Assembly: GCA_031277255.1 (NCBI GenBank)
Contig: JAITMS010000004.1
Span: 1 to 35,947, forward strand
Length of the DNA: 35,947 nucleotides
DNA from: Azonexus sp.
GTDB taxonomy: Bacteria; Pseudomonadota; Gammaproteobacteria; Burkholderiales; Rhodocyclaceae
Reading direction: 5' to 3'
Shown here: piece by piece, positions 1-9,022 of the stretch
How the letters are laid out: every line of letters starts with the position of its first letter
Numbering within the stretch: position 1 is the stretch's first letter
Notes under the pieces: model-generated
The model's input: the letters and a program-made list of their open reading frames with translations, nothing else
Databases searched by the model: none
Told to the model about the DNA's origin: nothing
Program-made: the position numbers and the translations under genes

Positions 1-110
1 CCACCCCGGGGCCGATTGTGGGGGGTGGGGGGGGGGGCGGGGGGGGGGGGGGGCGCCCCCCCCCCCCCGCCCCGGGGGGGGGTGGGGGGGGGGGGGCGGG
101 GGGGCGGGGC
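1..110. other. Low-complexity G/C run, probable sequence artefact
   Basis: From about base 19 to 110 the sequence is almost only G and C, mostly long homopolymer runs, unlike anything else in the window except the last bases. Long pure-G runs are a familiar failure of some sequencing chemistries and of contig ends. No coding or regulatory meaning should be read from it; the minus-strand gene at 111-729 is formally open through it but cannot be trusted there. Confidence 0.85.
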
Positions 111-729
111 TAACCGCCACCCTCTCCCCAACCCCTCTCCCATCAAGGGAGAGGGGCTTTACAGACGGCCCCTCGCCGACCTCGACCCCTCGCCCGGCGA
201 GTGCCGTCAAAAGATCATCCTCAAGCGGCGTGCGGCGGTCGAAGCCGTGGAATTCGATCCGCTCCGGCAAAACAAAAGCGCCGTCGGCGATCAAGGCGAT
301 CAGGCGTCGTTGCAGGCCCGCCGCGTCAATCCAGCCCGCCTTCTGGCAGCGCCGTTCAAAGGCCGCCTGCCAGCCAGTGAATAGCCGGGCCTCGTCGGCC
401 AGCGCGGCGATGGCCGGGCGCAGATGCCAGACCCTTGTCAGCGCCTGCGCTTCCGCCGCCGCCGCCGCCATGCTGGGAATATCGAACAGCGCCGCGTCGT
501 CGGCCAGCGCGGTGGCGATGATCTGTTCCCACAGCAGCCCTTCGGCAAACGGGTCGAGCGCCATCGGTAGATCGGCGATGCCGGTCAGGGCCGCTTCCTC
601 GGCCAGCGCGTCAAACCACTGGGCCAGGGTCAGCGCCAGCGGCGTGCGCCAGGCGCAGCGGGCGGCGGGTGTGGCCCGTCGCGTCTGGGCCAGCCGCGCC
701 GTGGCGCAGAGGTGCAAGGTTTCGCGCAT
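111..729 (-). CDS. N-terminal part of an AddB-like / PD-(D/E)XK-family DNA repair protein (partial)
   Basis: An open frame starts at ATG 729-727 on the minus strand and runs without a stop to the left edge. The first ~185 codons read as a normal protein: it begins MRETLHLCATARLAQTRR, continues with LALTLAQWFDALAEEA, LWEQIIATALADDAALFDI and RLFTGWQAAFERRCQKAGWI, and then IEFHGFDRRTPLEDDLLTAL. This resembles the N-terminal helicase-like half of the betaproteobacterial 'probable DNA repair protein' family (TIGR03623, AddB-like, usually about 850-900 residues and paired with a UvrD/RecB-type helicase). That identification is from memory. The frame then passes through a palindromic repeat (118-163) and into the G/C artefact, so its real C-terminal part is not visible. 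The gene lies just downstream of the terminator of the OmpA-like gene, in the same direction. Confidence 0.6.
118..163. repeat. Solo palindromic repeat of the CCCTCTCCCC family
   Basis: The order is CCCTCTCCCC, a short spacer, then CCCCTCTCCC and GGGAGAGGGG around a 4-base loop (ATCA plus A). This is the same architecture as the two arms that flank the DUF559 gene at 28839-28882 and 29217-29260. Here it sits inside the reading frame of the AddB-like gene rather than between genes. Confidence 0.7.
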
Positions 730-751
730 TGCCGATAATCGCTCTGGAATA

Positions 752-780
752 AAAAAGCCCTGCTTGCGGCAGGGCTTTTT
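752..780 (-). terminator. Rho-independent terminator after OmpA-like gene 1
   Basis: A 12-bp perfect stem (AAAAAGCCCTGC with GCAGGGCTTTTT) closes a 5-base loop, with A/T tracts on both sides so that it can act in both directions. It lies 18 bases beyond the OmpA-like stop codon and before the start of the AddB-like gene, so it should separate their transcripts. Confidence 0.85.
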
Positions 781-797
781 GTGGTTTGGCGTGGCGC

Positions 798-1460
798 TTA
801 CTGGTTGCCGATGAGTTCGATATCGACGCGGCGATCCGGTTGCGGGCACTCGATCAGGGCCTTGGTCTTGGCGTTGCCCTTGCAGGTGTCGCCGGTCACC
901 GGCTGGCTTTCGCCCTTGCCTTCGGTGTAGATGCGGTCAGCGGCGATGCCCTTGCCGACCAGATAATCCTTGACCGCGGCAGCGCGGCGCTCGGAGAGTT
1001 TCTGGTTGTAGGCGTCGCTGCCGATGCGGTCGGTGTGGCCGACGGCGGTGATGACTTCAAGTTTGATGGCGCCCGACTTGGCGGCGACTTCGTCGAGCTT
1101 GGCCTTGCCTTCGGGGCGCAGCACGGCCTTGTTGAAGTCAAAGAGGGCGTCGGCGGCGACCTTGATTTTTTCGCCGGAGGGCTTCGGCCCGGCCGGGACG
1201 GGCGCGGCGGGCGTCGGCGCGGCGTCGGCGACCTTGGCCTCGCAGGCTTCTTTCGGCAGCAGATCCTTGTCGCACTCGCAACCGCCCTTGTCGGCGGCGG
1301 CGGCGGCGGGCGTCCAGTAGCCGGTGCGCCAGCACAGGCCATAGCCGCTGCGGGCGACGACATCGCGCTGGTCGATGACATAAACGCGCTCCTGAGCCGT
1401 GGCGGCAGCGCCAACACCGGCCAGCAGGGCGACGAGCAGGGATTTTTTCAGAATATTCAT
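798..1460 (-). CDS. OmpA-family outer membrane protein, copy 1
   Basis: A 220-residue secreted protein. Residues 1-22 form a signal peptide (KK, then LLVALLAGVGAAATA, cleavage before QE). A short Cys-containing region follows (GLCWRTGYWTP and GGCECDKDLLPKE), then an Ala/Pro-rich linker at about 75-95, then an OmpA C-terminal peptidoglycan-binding domain at about 100-218. That domain shows ALFDFNKAVLRPEGKAKLDE, VGHTDRIGSDAYNQKLSERR and PQPDRRVDIEL. It should tether the outer membrane to the cell wall. A close paralogue lies at 15539-16210, with nearly identical N- and C-terminal parts and a different linker. It is monocistronic: a terminator follows at 752-780, and upstream is a 161-bp divergent gap to the recombinase-family gene. 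A weak Shine-Dalgarno sequence (AGGA) lies about 11 bases before the ATG. Confidence 0.92.
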   Translation of the reverse strand: MNILKKSLLVALLAGVGAAATAQERVYVIDQRDVVARSGYGLCWRTGYWTPAAAAADKGGCECDKDLLPKEACEAKVADAAPTPAAPVPAGPKPSGEKIKVAADALFDFNKAVLRPEGKAKLDEVAAKSGAIKLEVITAVGHTDRIGSDAYNQKLSERRAAAVKDYLVGKGIAADRIYTEGKGESQPVTGDTCKGNAKTKALIECPQPDRRVDIELIGNQ

Positions 1461-1621
1461 GGTTTCGCGGTTCCTATGGATGAGGGGGTTGTACAGGTCA
1501 CGCCAAGCGTTGATTGCTGCGACGCCGAATTGTCGGTCAGCGGCGGCAAAAAGGAAAGCCCGGCGGCGGCTTTTCCGCTCATTTATGATAGAGGCCGGAT
1601 TTTTACCACAGTGTCTTACCT

Positions 1622-3700
1622 ATGAGAGGATTACTCGCCCGTCTGCGCCGCCTGTTCGGCCAGCCGCCGTCCGTTGCCGAAGCGATTGCCGCGGCGCTCA
1701 CCCCCTTCCGCGACCCGGAGGCCGATACCCTGGCCCTGCTGCGGCGGCTGGTCGCCGTCATTCGTCCCGGCCAGCGCGGCGACGACGGGGCCAGTGGCCG
1801 CTACACGCTGATGCTCGATCAACTGGAAGCCGATCCGGCGCTGCGCGCGGCCTTTGGCCGCCACGTCGCGCATTTTCTCGCCACCCGCCACCTGCTCACT
1901 TTTTTTACCGATAGCGGCATCCTGCCCGGCACCGGCTTTTTTTCCGAATGGTGGCGCATCATCGGCCATCGTCTGCTGCCGGAAGTGGCCGATGAGCGGC
2001 GTCTGAAAGATTGCCTGCACCTCATTTTCGACCGCACCGACGACTGGCGCTGGCTGAAGCGGACGGTGGCCGAACAGAGTCAGCGCCTGTGGGAAATCAT
2101 CGAGCCGCTGGGCGGGACGGGGCCGGATATTGACTGGCGCGGCGTCCAGGAGCAGATGCTCGACGCCGTGCTGCTGCTCGCCCATCGCGTCAGCGGTCTG
2201 GGCGTTGAAAGCGAGTTGATGCGCGCTTCGCCCAATTTCGATGACGACCGCCCCTGTTTCATCGCCCTCTCGGCGGAAGCGCAGGAATTCGCCGCCGCCC
2301 TGCGCCGCGCCCTCGACCAGACGGCGGAAAAGGCCGATGACGGTAGTCAGTTGCTGGTCATTGCCGATCAGTGCGTCAGCGCCTTGCAGCGGATCCGCCG
2401 CCGGGCGCTGACGGTCGGCACCAGCCTGCATCTTTCCTACCTGCTGACGCGCAGCGAGCAGAGTCTGGAACGCCTGCGCCAACTGGTCGGCATTCTCGTC
2501 AGCGACCTCGATCCGGGCGCGCGGCAAGAGGCCATCGAGGGCTGGGCGGCGTTTGCCCATGACGCCTTCATTACCGAAAACCGGCGCAACAGCCTCTCCT
2601 TTTACATGAGCCAGTTGTCGCATCTGCTGGCCGTGCGCGTCACTGAAAACGCCGCCCATTCCGGCGAGAAGTACATTTGCGACAGGGTGAGCGATTATCG
2701 CCAGATGTGGTTGTCGGCGGCGGGCGGCGGCATTCTCATCGGCGTCATGGCGCTCCTCAAGATTCTCGCCGCCGGGCTGGGCGCGCCGCTGTTCGTGCAG
2801 GCTGTTCTGTTCAGCATGATTTACGGCCTGGGCTTTGTCGCCATCTTTCTCCTCGGCATGACGGTCGCCACCAAGCAATCGGCGATGACGGCGCAGGTGC
2901 TGGCCGGTCTGCTCGGCGACATCAAGCCGACGCGTGCCGCCGACATCGAGCGCGTGGTCGATGTCGTCGCCGCCGTTTGCCGCAGTCAACTGGCGGCTAT
3001 CGCCGGTAACGTGATGATGGCGCTGCCGGTCGCCATCGCCGTCGCCATCGGCTTGAGCGAACTGTTCGGCCAGCCGCCGGTTTCGCCGGCGCGGGGCGAG
3101 CATCTGCTCAACGATCTCAATCCGCTGGGCTGGGCGATTCCGCACGCCGCCATCGCCGGTTTTTACCTCTTTCTCGCCGGGCTGATTTCGGGTTATTTCG
3201 ACAATCGCGCCGCCTACGCCGACGTTGGCCGCCGCATCGGGCATCTCGGCTGGCTGCGGCGTCTCGTCGGGCGCGAGCGGGCCGGGCGGGCCGGGGTGTA
3301 CATCGAGAACCGCCTCGGCGGCATCATGGGCAATTTTCTCTTTGGCTGCATGTTGGGGTCGACCGGCGTCATCGGCGCCATCCTTGGCCTGCCGCTGGAT
3401 ATTCGCCACATCGCCTTTGCCAGCGCCAATCTCGGCTACGCGCTGCAAAGCGCCGATTTCGCGCTGTCGCCAGAGAGCGTGCTGGTGGCCGTCGTCGGCG
3501 TCGCCGCCATCGGCCTGACCAATCTTGCCGTCAGTTTTTCCCTGGCCCTGCGCACGGCGCTCGGCGCGCGGCGCATCCGCTTTACCCACTGGGGGGCGCT
3601 GGCGCGGGCTATTGGCCGCCGCTTCCGCGCCGAGCCGCGCAGTTTTCTGCTGCCGCGCCGTTTGCCGGAGGCAGAAACGCCGACCGAGGCAAGCGGCTGA
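1622..3700 (+). CDS. Multi-pass membrane protein of the Pfam 'site-specific recombinase' family
   Basis: A 692-residue protein recalled as the SpecificRecomb family (PF10136, COG4389; 'Gcr' in Neisseria). Residues 1-350 are soluble and helical, with motifs such as TFFTDSGILPGTGFFSEWW and HLIFDRTDDWRWL. From about 361 on there are several hydrophobic segments: about 361-420 (two or three spans), 457-480, 502-525, 569-593 and 619-643. The C-terminus is basic and cytoplasmic-looking. No tyrosine- or serine-recombinase catalytic signature is visible, so the family name is probably misleading; an integral inner-membrane function is more likely. The start ATG at 1622 fits the family N-terminus. Its stop codon overlaps the tamA start by one base (TGATG at 3698-3702), which suggests one envelope operon with tamA-tamB. 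A possible -10 box, TATGAT, lies at 1584-1589 without a clear -35. Confidence 0.85.
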   Translation: MRGLLARLRRLFGQPPSVAEAIAAALTPFRDPEADTLALLRRLVAVIRPGQRGDDGASGRYTLMLDQLEADPALRAAFGRHVAHFLATRHLLTFFTDSGILPGTGFFSEWWRIIGHRLLPEVADERRLKDCLHLIFDRTDDWRWLKRTVAEQSQRLWEIIEPLGGTGPDIDWRGVQEQMLDAVLLLAHRVSGLGVESELMRASPNFDDDRPCFIALSAEAQEFAAALRRALDQTAEKADDGSQLLVIADQCVSALQRIRRRALTVGTSLHLSYLLTRSEQSLERLRQLVGILVSDLDPGARQEAIEGWAAFAHDAFITENRRNSLSFYMSQLSHLLAVRVTENAAHSGEKYICDRVSDYRQMWLSAAGGGILIGVMALLKILAAGLGAPLFVQAVLFSMIYGLGFVAIFLLGMTVATKQSAMTAQVLAGLLGDIKPTRAADIERVVDVVAAVCRSQLAAIAGNVMMALPVAIAVAIGLSELFGQPPVSPARGEHLLNDLNPLGWAIPHAAIAGFYLFLAGLISGYFDNRAAYADVGRRIGHLGWLRRLVGRERAGRAGVYIENRLGGIMGNFLFGCMLGSTGVIGAILGLPLDIRHIAFASANLGYALQSADFALSPESVLVAVVGVAAIGLTNLAVSFSLALRTALGARRIRFTHWGALARAIGRRFRAEPRSFLLPRRLPEAETPTEASG

Positions 3701-5370
3701 TGTTCCGCCGCCTCTTTCTGCCGCTCTGTGCCCTGCTCGCCGCCGCGCCAGTGGCGGCGCTGGAAATCGAAGCGCCAGCGGCCATTCTCCGTTTCATCAA
3801 GCCGCATCTGGCGGCTCTCGAAGAACTGTCGGCGCAACAGCAGGAAGCCGTGCAGACGCTGCTGGCGACGGAAGGCTATTTTTCGCCGCAGATCGAAACC
3901 AGCGGCGGCGATGCGCAGCGCCTGAAGATCGACCCCGGCCCGCGCACCGTGGTTGGCGAAGTCAATGTCGTCATCGACGGCGCGATTGACGCGGCGCGGC
4001 GTCAGCAATTGATCGAAAGCTGGCAACTGACGGTCGGCCAGCCCTTCCGGCAGGATGACTGGAGCGCCGCCAAACAGCGCCTCCTCGCCGATCTGCTGGC
4101 CAGCGGCCATCCCGGCGCCAAGCTGGTCAACAGCCTGGCCGACATCGACAGCGAACAGCAGCGCGCCAACCTCACCGCCTATTACGACGCTGGCCCCTAT
4201 TACCGTTTCGGCGAACTGAAAGTCAGCGGTGTGGAAAACTATCCGCCGGACCTGGTCGGGCGTTACAACCGCCGGATCAAGGCCGGCGATCCCTACAACG
4301 AAACCCGGCTTCAGGAATTGCAGGCCAAATTGCGGGCGACGCCGTATTTCACCTTGGTCCGCGTCGCGCTCGATCAGGCGGCGGGCGAAACCCAGGCCGA
4401 TGGCAGCGTCATCGCCCCGGTCACGGTCACGGTGCGCGAGCGCCAGCCGCACCGCATGGGTTTTGGCGGCGGCTTCAGTTCCAACACCGGGGGGCGGGTC
4501 GAAGCCAATTACCACACGCCCAATCTGTTCGCCCAGGCCTGGTCGCTCGATAGCGGCCTGCGGCTGGAGCAGAAACGGCAACTGCTCTTTACCGACGTTT
4601 TTCTGCCGCCGGATGAGCGTAACTGGCGCAACGGCTTTGGCGCGGCCAATGAAAAAACCGACATCGAAAGACTCAAGACCGACCGTTACGCCTTTGGCAT
4701 TCAGAGCATCCGGCAGCGCCGCCGCGCCGAGGAGCGGCTGTCGCTGTACTGGCAGCGCGAACAGCGCCAGGCCGACGGCGCCGAAAAAGTCACCAGCCGG
4801 GCGCTGACGCCCAATGCGCTGTGGACCTGGCGGCAGGTCGACGATCTGCTCGACCCGCGTAGCGGCACCGTCTTCCAGTTCCAGATCGGCGGCGGGGCCA
4901 AGGCGGCGCTGTCGGATCAGAATTTCTTGCGCCTGCACGCTCGCGGACAGTATTTCATCCCTCTGGGCGACAGCAATCAACTGACGCTGCGCGCCGAACT
5001 GGGCCGCACCTTCGCCGACTCCCGCCAGCGCGTGCCGCAGGATTTTCTCTTTCGCACCGGCGGCACCGGCTCCATTCGCGGCTACGACTATCAGGGGCTC
5101 GGCGTCAAGGAAGGCGCTGCCGTCGTCGGCGGCCGCTATCTCGGCATCGCCAGCGCCGAAGTCACGCACTGGCTGAACGACAGTTGGGGCGTCGCCGCTT
5201 TTGTCGATAGCGGCAACGCCGTCGATGAACTGCGCGCCGTCCGGCTTGCCACCGGCTATGGCCTGGGCGCGCGCTGGCGCAGCCCGGCCGGGCCGCTCGG
5301 CGTCGATCTCGCTTATGGCAACATGAGCCATCGGCTCCATCTCCACTTTTCACTGGCGATTGCCTTCTGA
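3700..5370 (+). CDS. tamA: Translocation and assembly module outer-membrane protein TamA
   Basis: A 556-residue BamA/Omp85-type protein. A signal peptide (MFRRLFLPLCALLAAAPVAA) is followed by three POTRA-like repeats at about 25-250; the third contains YRFGELKVSGVENYPPDLV and the 'LQELQAKLRATPYFTLVRV' helix-strand unit. The rest is a 16-stranded barrel with the family signature GGTGSIRGYDYQGLG at about residue 456, and it ends in an aromatic residue (SLAIAF), as outer-membrane barrels do. TamA pairs with TamB to insert or feed envelope components (autotransporters, and in recent work phospholipid transport) to the outer membrane. Length and order (tamA directly before tamB) are as expected. 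Translation is probably coupled to the preceding gene by the TGATG overlap. Confidence 0.93.
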   Translation: MFRRLFLPLCALLAAAPVAALEIEAPAAILRFIKPHLAALEELSAQQQEAVQTLLATEGYFSPQIETSGGDAQRLKIDPGPRTVVGEVNVVIDGAIDAARRQQLIESWQLTVGQPFRQDDWSAAKQRLLADLLASGHPGAKLVNSLADIDSEQQRANLTAYYDAGPYYRFGELKVSGVENYPPDLVGRYNRRIKAGDPYNETRLQELQAKLRATPYFTLVRVALDQAAGETQADGSVIAPVTVTVRERQPHRMGFGGGFSSNTGGRVEANYHTPNLFAQAWSLDSGLRLEQKRQLLFTDVFLPPDERNWRNGFGAANEKTDIERLKTDRYAFGIQSIRQRRRAEERLSLYWQREQRQADGAEKVTSRALTPNALWTWRQVDDLLDPRSGTVFQFQIGGGAKAALSDQNFLRLHARGQYFIPLGDSNQLTLRAELGRTFADSRQRVPQDFLFRTGGTGSIRGYDYQGLGVKEGAAVVGGRYLGIASAEVTHWLNDSWGVAAFVDSGNAVDELRAVRLATGYGLGARWRSPAGPLGVDLAYGNMSHRLHLHFSLAIAF

Positions 5371-5371
5371 C

Positions 5372-8300
5372 ATGCGCCGCGCCATCCGCCTTGTCCTGAT
5401 CTCACTGCTTGCGCTGCTGCTGCTCGCGGCGAGCGCCCTCGTCTGGCTGACGGCCAGCGAAAGCGGCCTGCCAGCGGCCTTGCGGCTGGCCGGGGCCTTG
5501 AGCGGCGGGCATTTGCAGAGCACGGGCGCGACCGGCCGCCTGATCGGGCCGCTCCAGATCGAACAACTCGTCTGGGATGATGGCAAATTACGGGTCGAAG
5601 CCGGGCAACTCGCCCTCGACTGGTCGCCCTCGGCGCTGTGGGGCAGGCGTTTGCAGATCGAGCGCCTGGCCATCGAACAACTGACAGTCAGCAGCCCGCC
5701 GCAGGATGCGCCAGCGCCGCCGCCCGCCGATGTGCTGCTGCCCTTCGGCGTCACCGTCGACGACATCGCCATCGCCCGACTCGCTTACAACAAGACTCTC
5801 GACCTCGTCGAAGTGAGCGGACGCTTCGCGAGCGATGGCCGCCAGCACAAGCTCGCCGCGCTACATGCCGTCAGCGGCGAGATCGTGGTCGAGGCCGAAG
5901 CCGCGCTCGATGGTCTGGCGCCGCTGCCGCTTGCGGCGCGCGGCAAAGTTGTCAGCCATCTGGCCGGGCGGCCCGTGGCGCTGAGTTTTGCGGCGAGCGG
6001 GCCGCTGGCGCGTCTGGCGCTGCGGGTGGACGGGCAAGAAGGCGTCACCGGGCATCTCGAAGCAGAATTGACGCCCTTTGCCGAAACCGCCTTTGCCAGC
6101 GCCAGCGTTGCGCTGGCGGCGGTCAACCCGGCGGACTGGCGGCGCGGCGCGCCGAACGCCCGCCTCGCCTTGCAGGCCGAATTGCGGCCCAGCGGCGCGG
6201 GCGTGGCCGGGGCATGGACGCTGACCAACGGCCTCGCCGGGCCGTTTGACCAGCAGCGCCTGCCGCTCGCCCGCTTCAGCGGCCAGCTCGATTGGCCGGG
6301 CGGCGCGGCGCGGCTGACTGATCTGGCCGCCGATTTCGGCGGCGGACGACTGAGCGGCCAAGGCCGCTGGCAGCCGGATCAAGAGGGCGGGCGGCTCGAT
6401 CTTGACCTCAGCGTAACGGCGCTCGACGCCGCGCAACTGGCCTCCACGCTGCGCCGCACGCGCCTGAACGGCAGCCTGCGGGCGAGCATCGGCGGTCAGC
6501 GGCAGCAACTTGAAACGGCGCTGCAAGACGGCCCGCTGGCGCTCGATCTGAATGCCAGCCACAGCGCCAGCCAGCTTGAACTCAAGCAACTGGCATTGCG
6601 CCGCGACGCGGCGCAGATTACGGCCAGCGGCCAACTGGCGCTCGACGGCAAGCAGGCGCTTACGCTCAACGGCGTGATCGACCATGTCGACCCCAGCCGC
6701 TTTGCCCATCTGCCGCGCGGTCGCATCGACGCGCAATTCGCGGTCACGGGCGCGCTGCAACCGCAGCCGCAGATCGAGGCGAGTTTTACGATTGACGAGA
6801 GCCGGATCAAAGGCCAGCGCCTGAGCGGCCAGGGCCAGATCAACATCGCCTGGCCGCATGTCCGGCAGGCCGATGTCGAGCTTTTCGCGGGCGTCAACAG
6901 CCTGCGTGCCGCAGGCGCTTTTGGCCGCCCCGGCGATAGCCTGACGCTGAGCATCGCCGCGCCGCAACTCGAAGCTTTTGGTCTGGAAGGCGGCTTTGAC
7001 GGCGAACTGGAACTCTCTGGCGGCAGCGCCAATCCGGCGCTGCGCTTTGACCTGCGCGCGCCGCTGCTGGGCCGCTCCGGCCTTGGCCGCGTGCGCGATC
7101 TGGCCTTGAGCGGCGAGGCCAGCCGCGCCCCCGACGCGCCGCTGCAACTGGCGCTGAACCTTGGCCGTCTCGACGACGCCGAACTGACGCCCCTGCTGCG
7201 CCAGTTGCACGTCACCCTGACCGGCAGCCAGCGGGCGCACAAGCTGGAAGCCGCCGTCGAACTGCCCGCCGCCCGCCGTCTCGCCTTGACGGCGGCGGGC
7301 GCTCTGACTGGCGAGATCGCCCGCCCCGGCTGGCGCGGCCAGTTGCTGACGGCGCAATCGGAGGGCGCTGACGCCGTTTACAATGTCCGCCTCGCCGCCC
7401 CCGCCGATCTGGCGCTGGCGGCGGACGCCTGGTCTTTCGGCCCGGCGCGGCTGATGGGCGAGCCGCTCGACTGGCGGGCGACGGTCGCCGCCGCCGCCCA
7501 ACAGGGCGTGCTGCGCGCCGATGTCGAAGCCAGCGGCACGCGCCTGGGCACACTCACCGCCCATCTCGACGCCGCGCTGCTCGATCCGTGGACGCTCAAC
7601 CGCAAAGCCCCGTGGCAGGGGCGGCTCGATGCCGGGATCAACGATCTCGGCTGGCTCGGCGAACTGCTTGGCGAAGGCTGGCAGAGCGGCGGCAGCCTGA
7701 ACGGCCATCTCGAACTCCTCGGCACGCCGCAGGAACCGCTCGCCAGCGGGCGGTTTCAGGGCGAACGGCTGCTCTTGCGGCAGAACAGACTGGGCCTCCA
7801 TCTGGCCAATGGCGATTTGCTGCTGGAACTCGACCAGCGGCTGTTGCGCCTCTCCCGCCTCCATTTCGACAGTCTGCTGCAAGCCATGCCGCGCGCCCTG
7901 AAGAACAGCAACGCCGAACTCACGGCGCTGACAAAAGCGCCGGGCAAGCTGCAAATCAGCGGCGAACTGGCCTTTGACCCGGCGGGCGGCCAGCCGCAGG
8001 GGGCGCTCGATGTCCATCTGGAGCGTTTCGGCCCGACCCAGTTGGCGGAACAATGGCTGCTCCTTTCCGGCGACGGGCGGCTCGACTGGAATGGCGAAAG
8101 AATCGGCATTCGCGGCAAATTCATGGCCGACGCCGGTTACTGGCAACTGGCTCCGGCAGGTTTGCCCAAACTTTCCGACGACGTGGTGGTGCGGCGGAGC
8201 GGCCAGGTCGATAACGCCTGGCGGCCGCAGATCGACCTCGACCTGACGGGCGATCTGGGGCGCAATTTTCTCTTTTCCGGGGCCGGACTCAGCAGCCGGC

Positions 8301-9022
8301 TGGCGGGCGAAGTGCGTTTGCTCGCCAGTGGCCGCGACCTGCCGCGCGCCAGCGGCAGCGTCCGCCTGCGCGACGGGCGCTTCGACGCCTACGGCCAGCA
8401 ACTGACCATTTCCCGCGGCCTCCTCAATTTTCAAGGCTTGCTCGACAACCCGGCGCTCGACGTGCTCGCCGTGCGTCAGGGGCTGGCCGTCGAACCCGGC
8501 GTGCAGATCAGCGGCACGGCCCAGCGTCCGGTCATTCGCCTCGTTTCAACCCCGGAATTGCCGGACGCCGAAAAACTCTCCTGGCTCATTCTCGGCCACG
8601 GCCCCGACGCCGTCGGCGGCGGCGACGCCAGTCTCCTGCTGTTTGCCGCTGGCGGCCTCCTCGGCAACGACGCCGGGACGCTGACCGGGCAGTTGAAAGA
8701 AACCTTCGGCATCGACGTCTTCACCATCCGCCAGGGCGAACTCGGCGGCGACAGCCGCCCCTACGGCAGCCGCCTCGACAGCAACCGCATCGACACCACG
8801 GCCAGCACCGGCAACCAGATTCTCAGCATCGGCAAACGCCTCTCCAGCAACGCCATGCTCTCCTACGAACAGGTCTTGGGCGGGGCCGAAGGCATCGTCA
8901 AACTGACCATCGACCTCAGCCGCCAGATCGCCCTGATCGGCCGCGCCGGCAGCGACAACGCGGTCGATATTTTCTACACCGTGACTTTTGGCCGGGCCAG
9001 AGGACAGAGGACAGAGGACTGA
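5372..9022 (+). CDS. tamB: Translocation and assembly module inner-membrane protein TamB
   Basis: About 1216 residues. An N-terminal signal anchor (MRRAIRLVLISLLALLLLAA) is followed by a very long, repetitive beta-rich region typical of the AsmA/TamB bridge-like lipid-transfer proteins, and a C-terminal DUF490 (TamB) domain over roughly the last 350 residues. That domain has the features LAGEVRLLASGRDLPRASG, LSWLILGHGPDAVGGGD and LSYEQVLGGAEGIVKLTIDL. The protein should span the periplasm and contact TamA. The ATG at 5372 is one base after the tamA stop; an upstream in-frame TTG at 5360 overlaps tamA and gives only four more residues, so the ATG is preferred. The natural C-terminus would be near VDIFYTVTFG; the last residues, RARGQRTED, and the stop codon are encoded by an inverted repeat that begins about base 9003. 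Confidence 0.92.
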   Translation: MRRAIRLVLISLLALLLLAASALVWLTASESGLPAALRLAGALSGGHLQSTGATGRLIGPLQIEQLVWDDGKLRVEAGQLALDWSPSALWGRRLQIERLAIEQLTVSSPPQDAPAPPPADVLLPFGVTVDDIAIARLAYNKTLDLVEVSGRFASDGRQHKLAALHAVSGEIVVEAEAALDGLAPLPLAARGKVVSHLAGRPVALSFAASGPLARLALRVDGQEGVTGHLEAELTPFAETAFASASVALAAVNPADWRRGAPNARLALQAELRPSGAGVAGAWTLTNGLAGPFDQQRLPLARFSGQLDWPGGAARLTDLAADFGGGRLSGQGRWQPDQEGGRLDLDLSVTALDAAQLASTLRRTRLNGSLRASIGGQRQQLETALQDGPLALDLNASHSASQLELKQLALRRDAAQITASGQLALDGKQALTLNGVIDHVDPSRFAHLPRGRIDAQFAVTGALQPQPQIEASFTIDESRIKGQRLSGQGQINIAWPHVRQADVELFAGVNSLRAAGAFGRPGDSLTLSIAAPQLEAFGLEGGFDGELELSGGSANPALRFDLRAPLLGRSGLGRVRDLALSGEASRAPDAPLQLALNLGRLDDAELTPLLRQLHVTLTGSQRAHKLEAAVELPAARRLALTAAGALTGEIARPGWRGQLLTAQSEGADAVYNVRLAAPADLALAADAWSFGPARLMGEPLDWRATVAAAAQQGVLRADVEASGTRLGTLTAHLDAALLDPWTLNRKAPWQGRLDAGINDLGWLGELLGEGWQSGGSLNGHLELLGTPQEPLASGRFQGERLLLRQNRLGLHLANGDLLLELDQRLLRLSRLHFDSLLQAMPRALKNSNAELTALTKAPGKLQISGELAFDPAGGQPQGALDVHLERFGPTQLAEQWLLLSGDGRLDWNGERIGIRGKFMADAGYWQLAPAGLPKLSDDVVVRRSGQVDNAWRPQIDLDLTGDLGRNFLFSGAGLSSRLAGEVRLLASGRDLPRASGSVRLRDGRFDAYGQQLTISRGLLNFQGLLDNPALDVLAVRQGLAVEPGVQISGTAQRPVIRLVSTPELPDAEKLSWLILGHGPDAVGGGDASLLLFAAGGLLGNDAGTLTGQLKETFGIDVFTIRQGELGGDSRPYGSRLDSNRIDTTASTGNQILSIGKRLSSNAMLSYEQVLGGAEGIVKLTIDLSRQIALIGRAGSDNAVDIFYTVTFGRARGQRTED

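Noticed and set aside
230..814. Plus-strand open frame of 194 codons
   Set aside because: It is antisense to the AddB-like frame, is rich in Ser/Ala/Arg without any domain pattern, and runs through the terminator at 752-780.
1631..3589. Long minus-strand open frame (652 codons) opposite the recombinase-family gene
   Set aside because: High GC removes stop codons from the antisense frame. The plus strand has the membrane-protein pattern, operon overlaps and family motifs.
3436..5346. Long minus-strand open frame (636 codons) opposite tamA
   Set aside because: It has no recognisable domain and is fully explained as the shadow of tamA and the end of the preceding gene.
5861..8434. Minus-strand open frame of 857 codons opposite tamB
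   Set aside because: Gln/Ala/Arg-rich low-complexity translation, with no motif. The plus strand encodes TamB over the same span.
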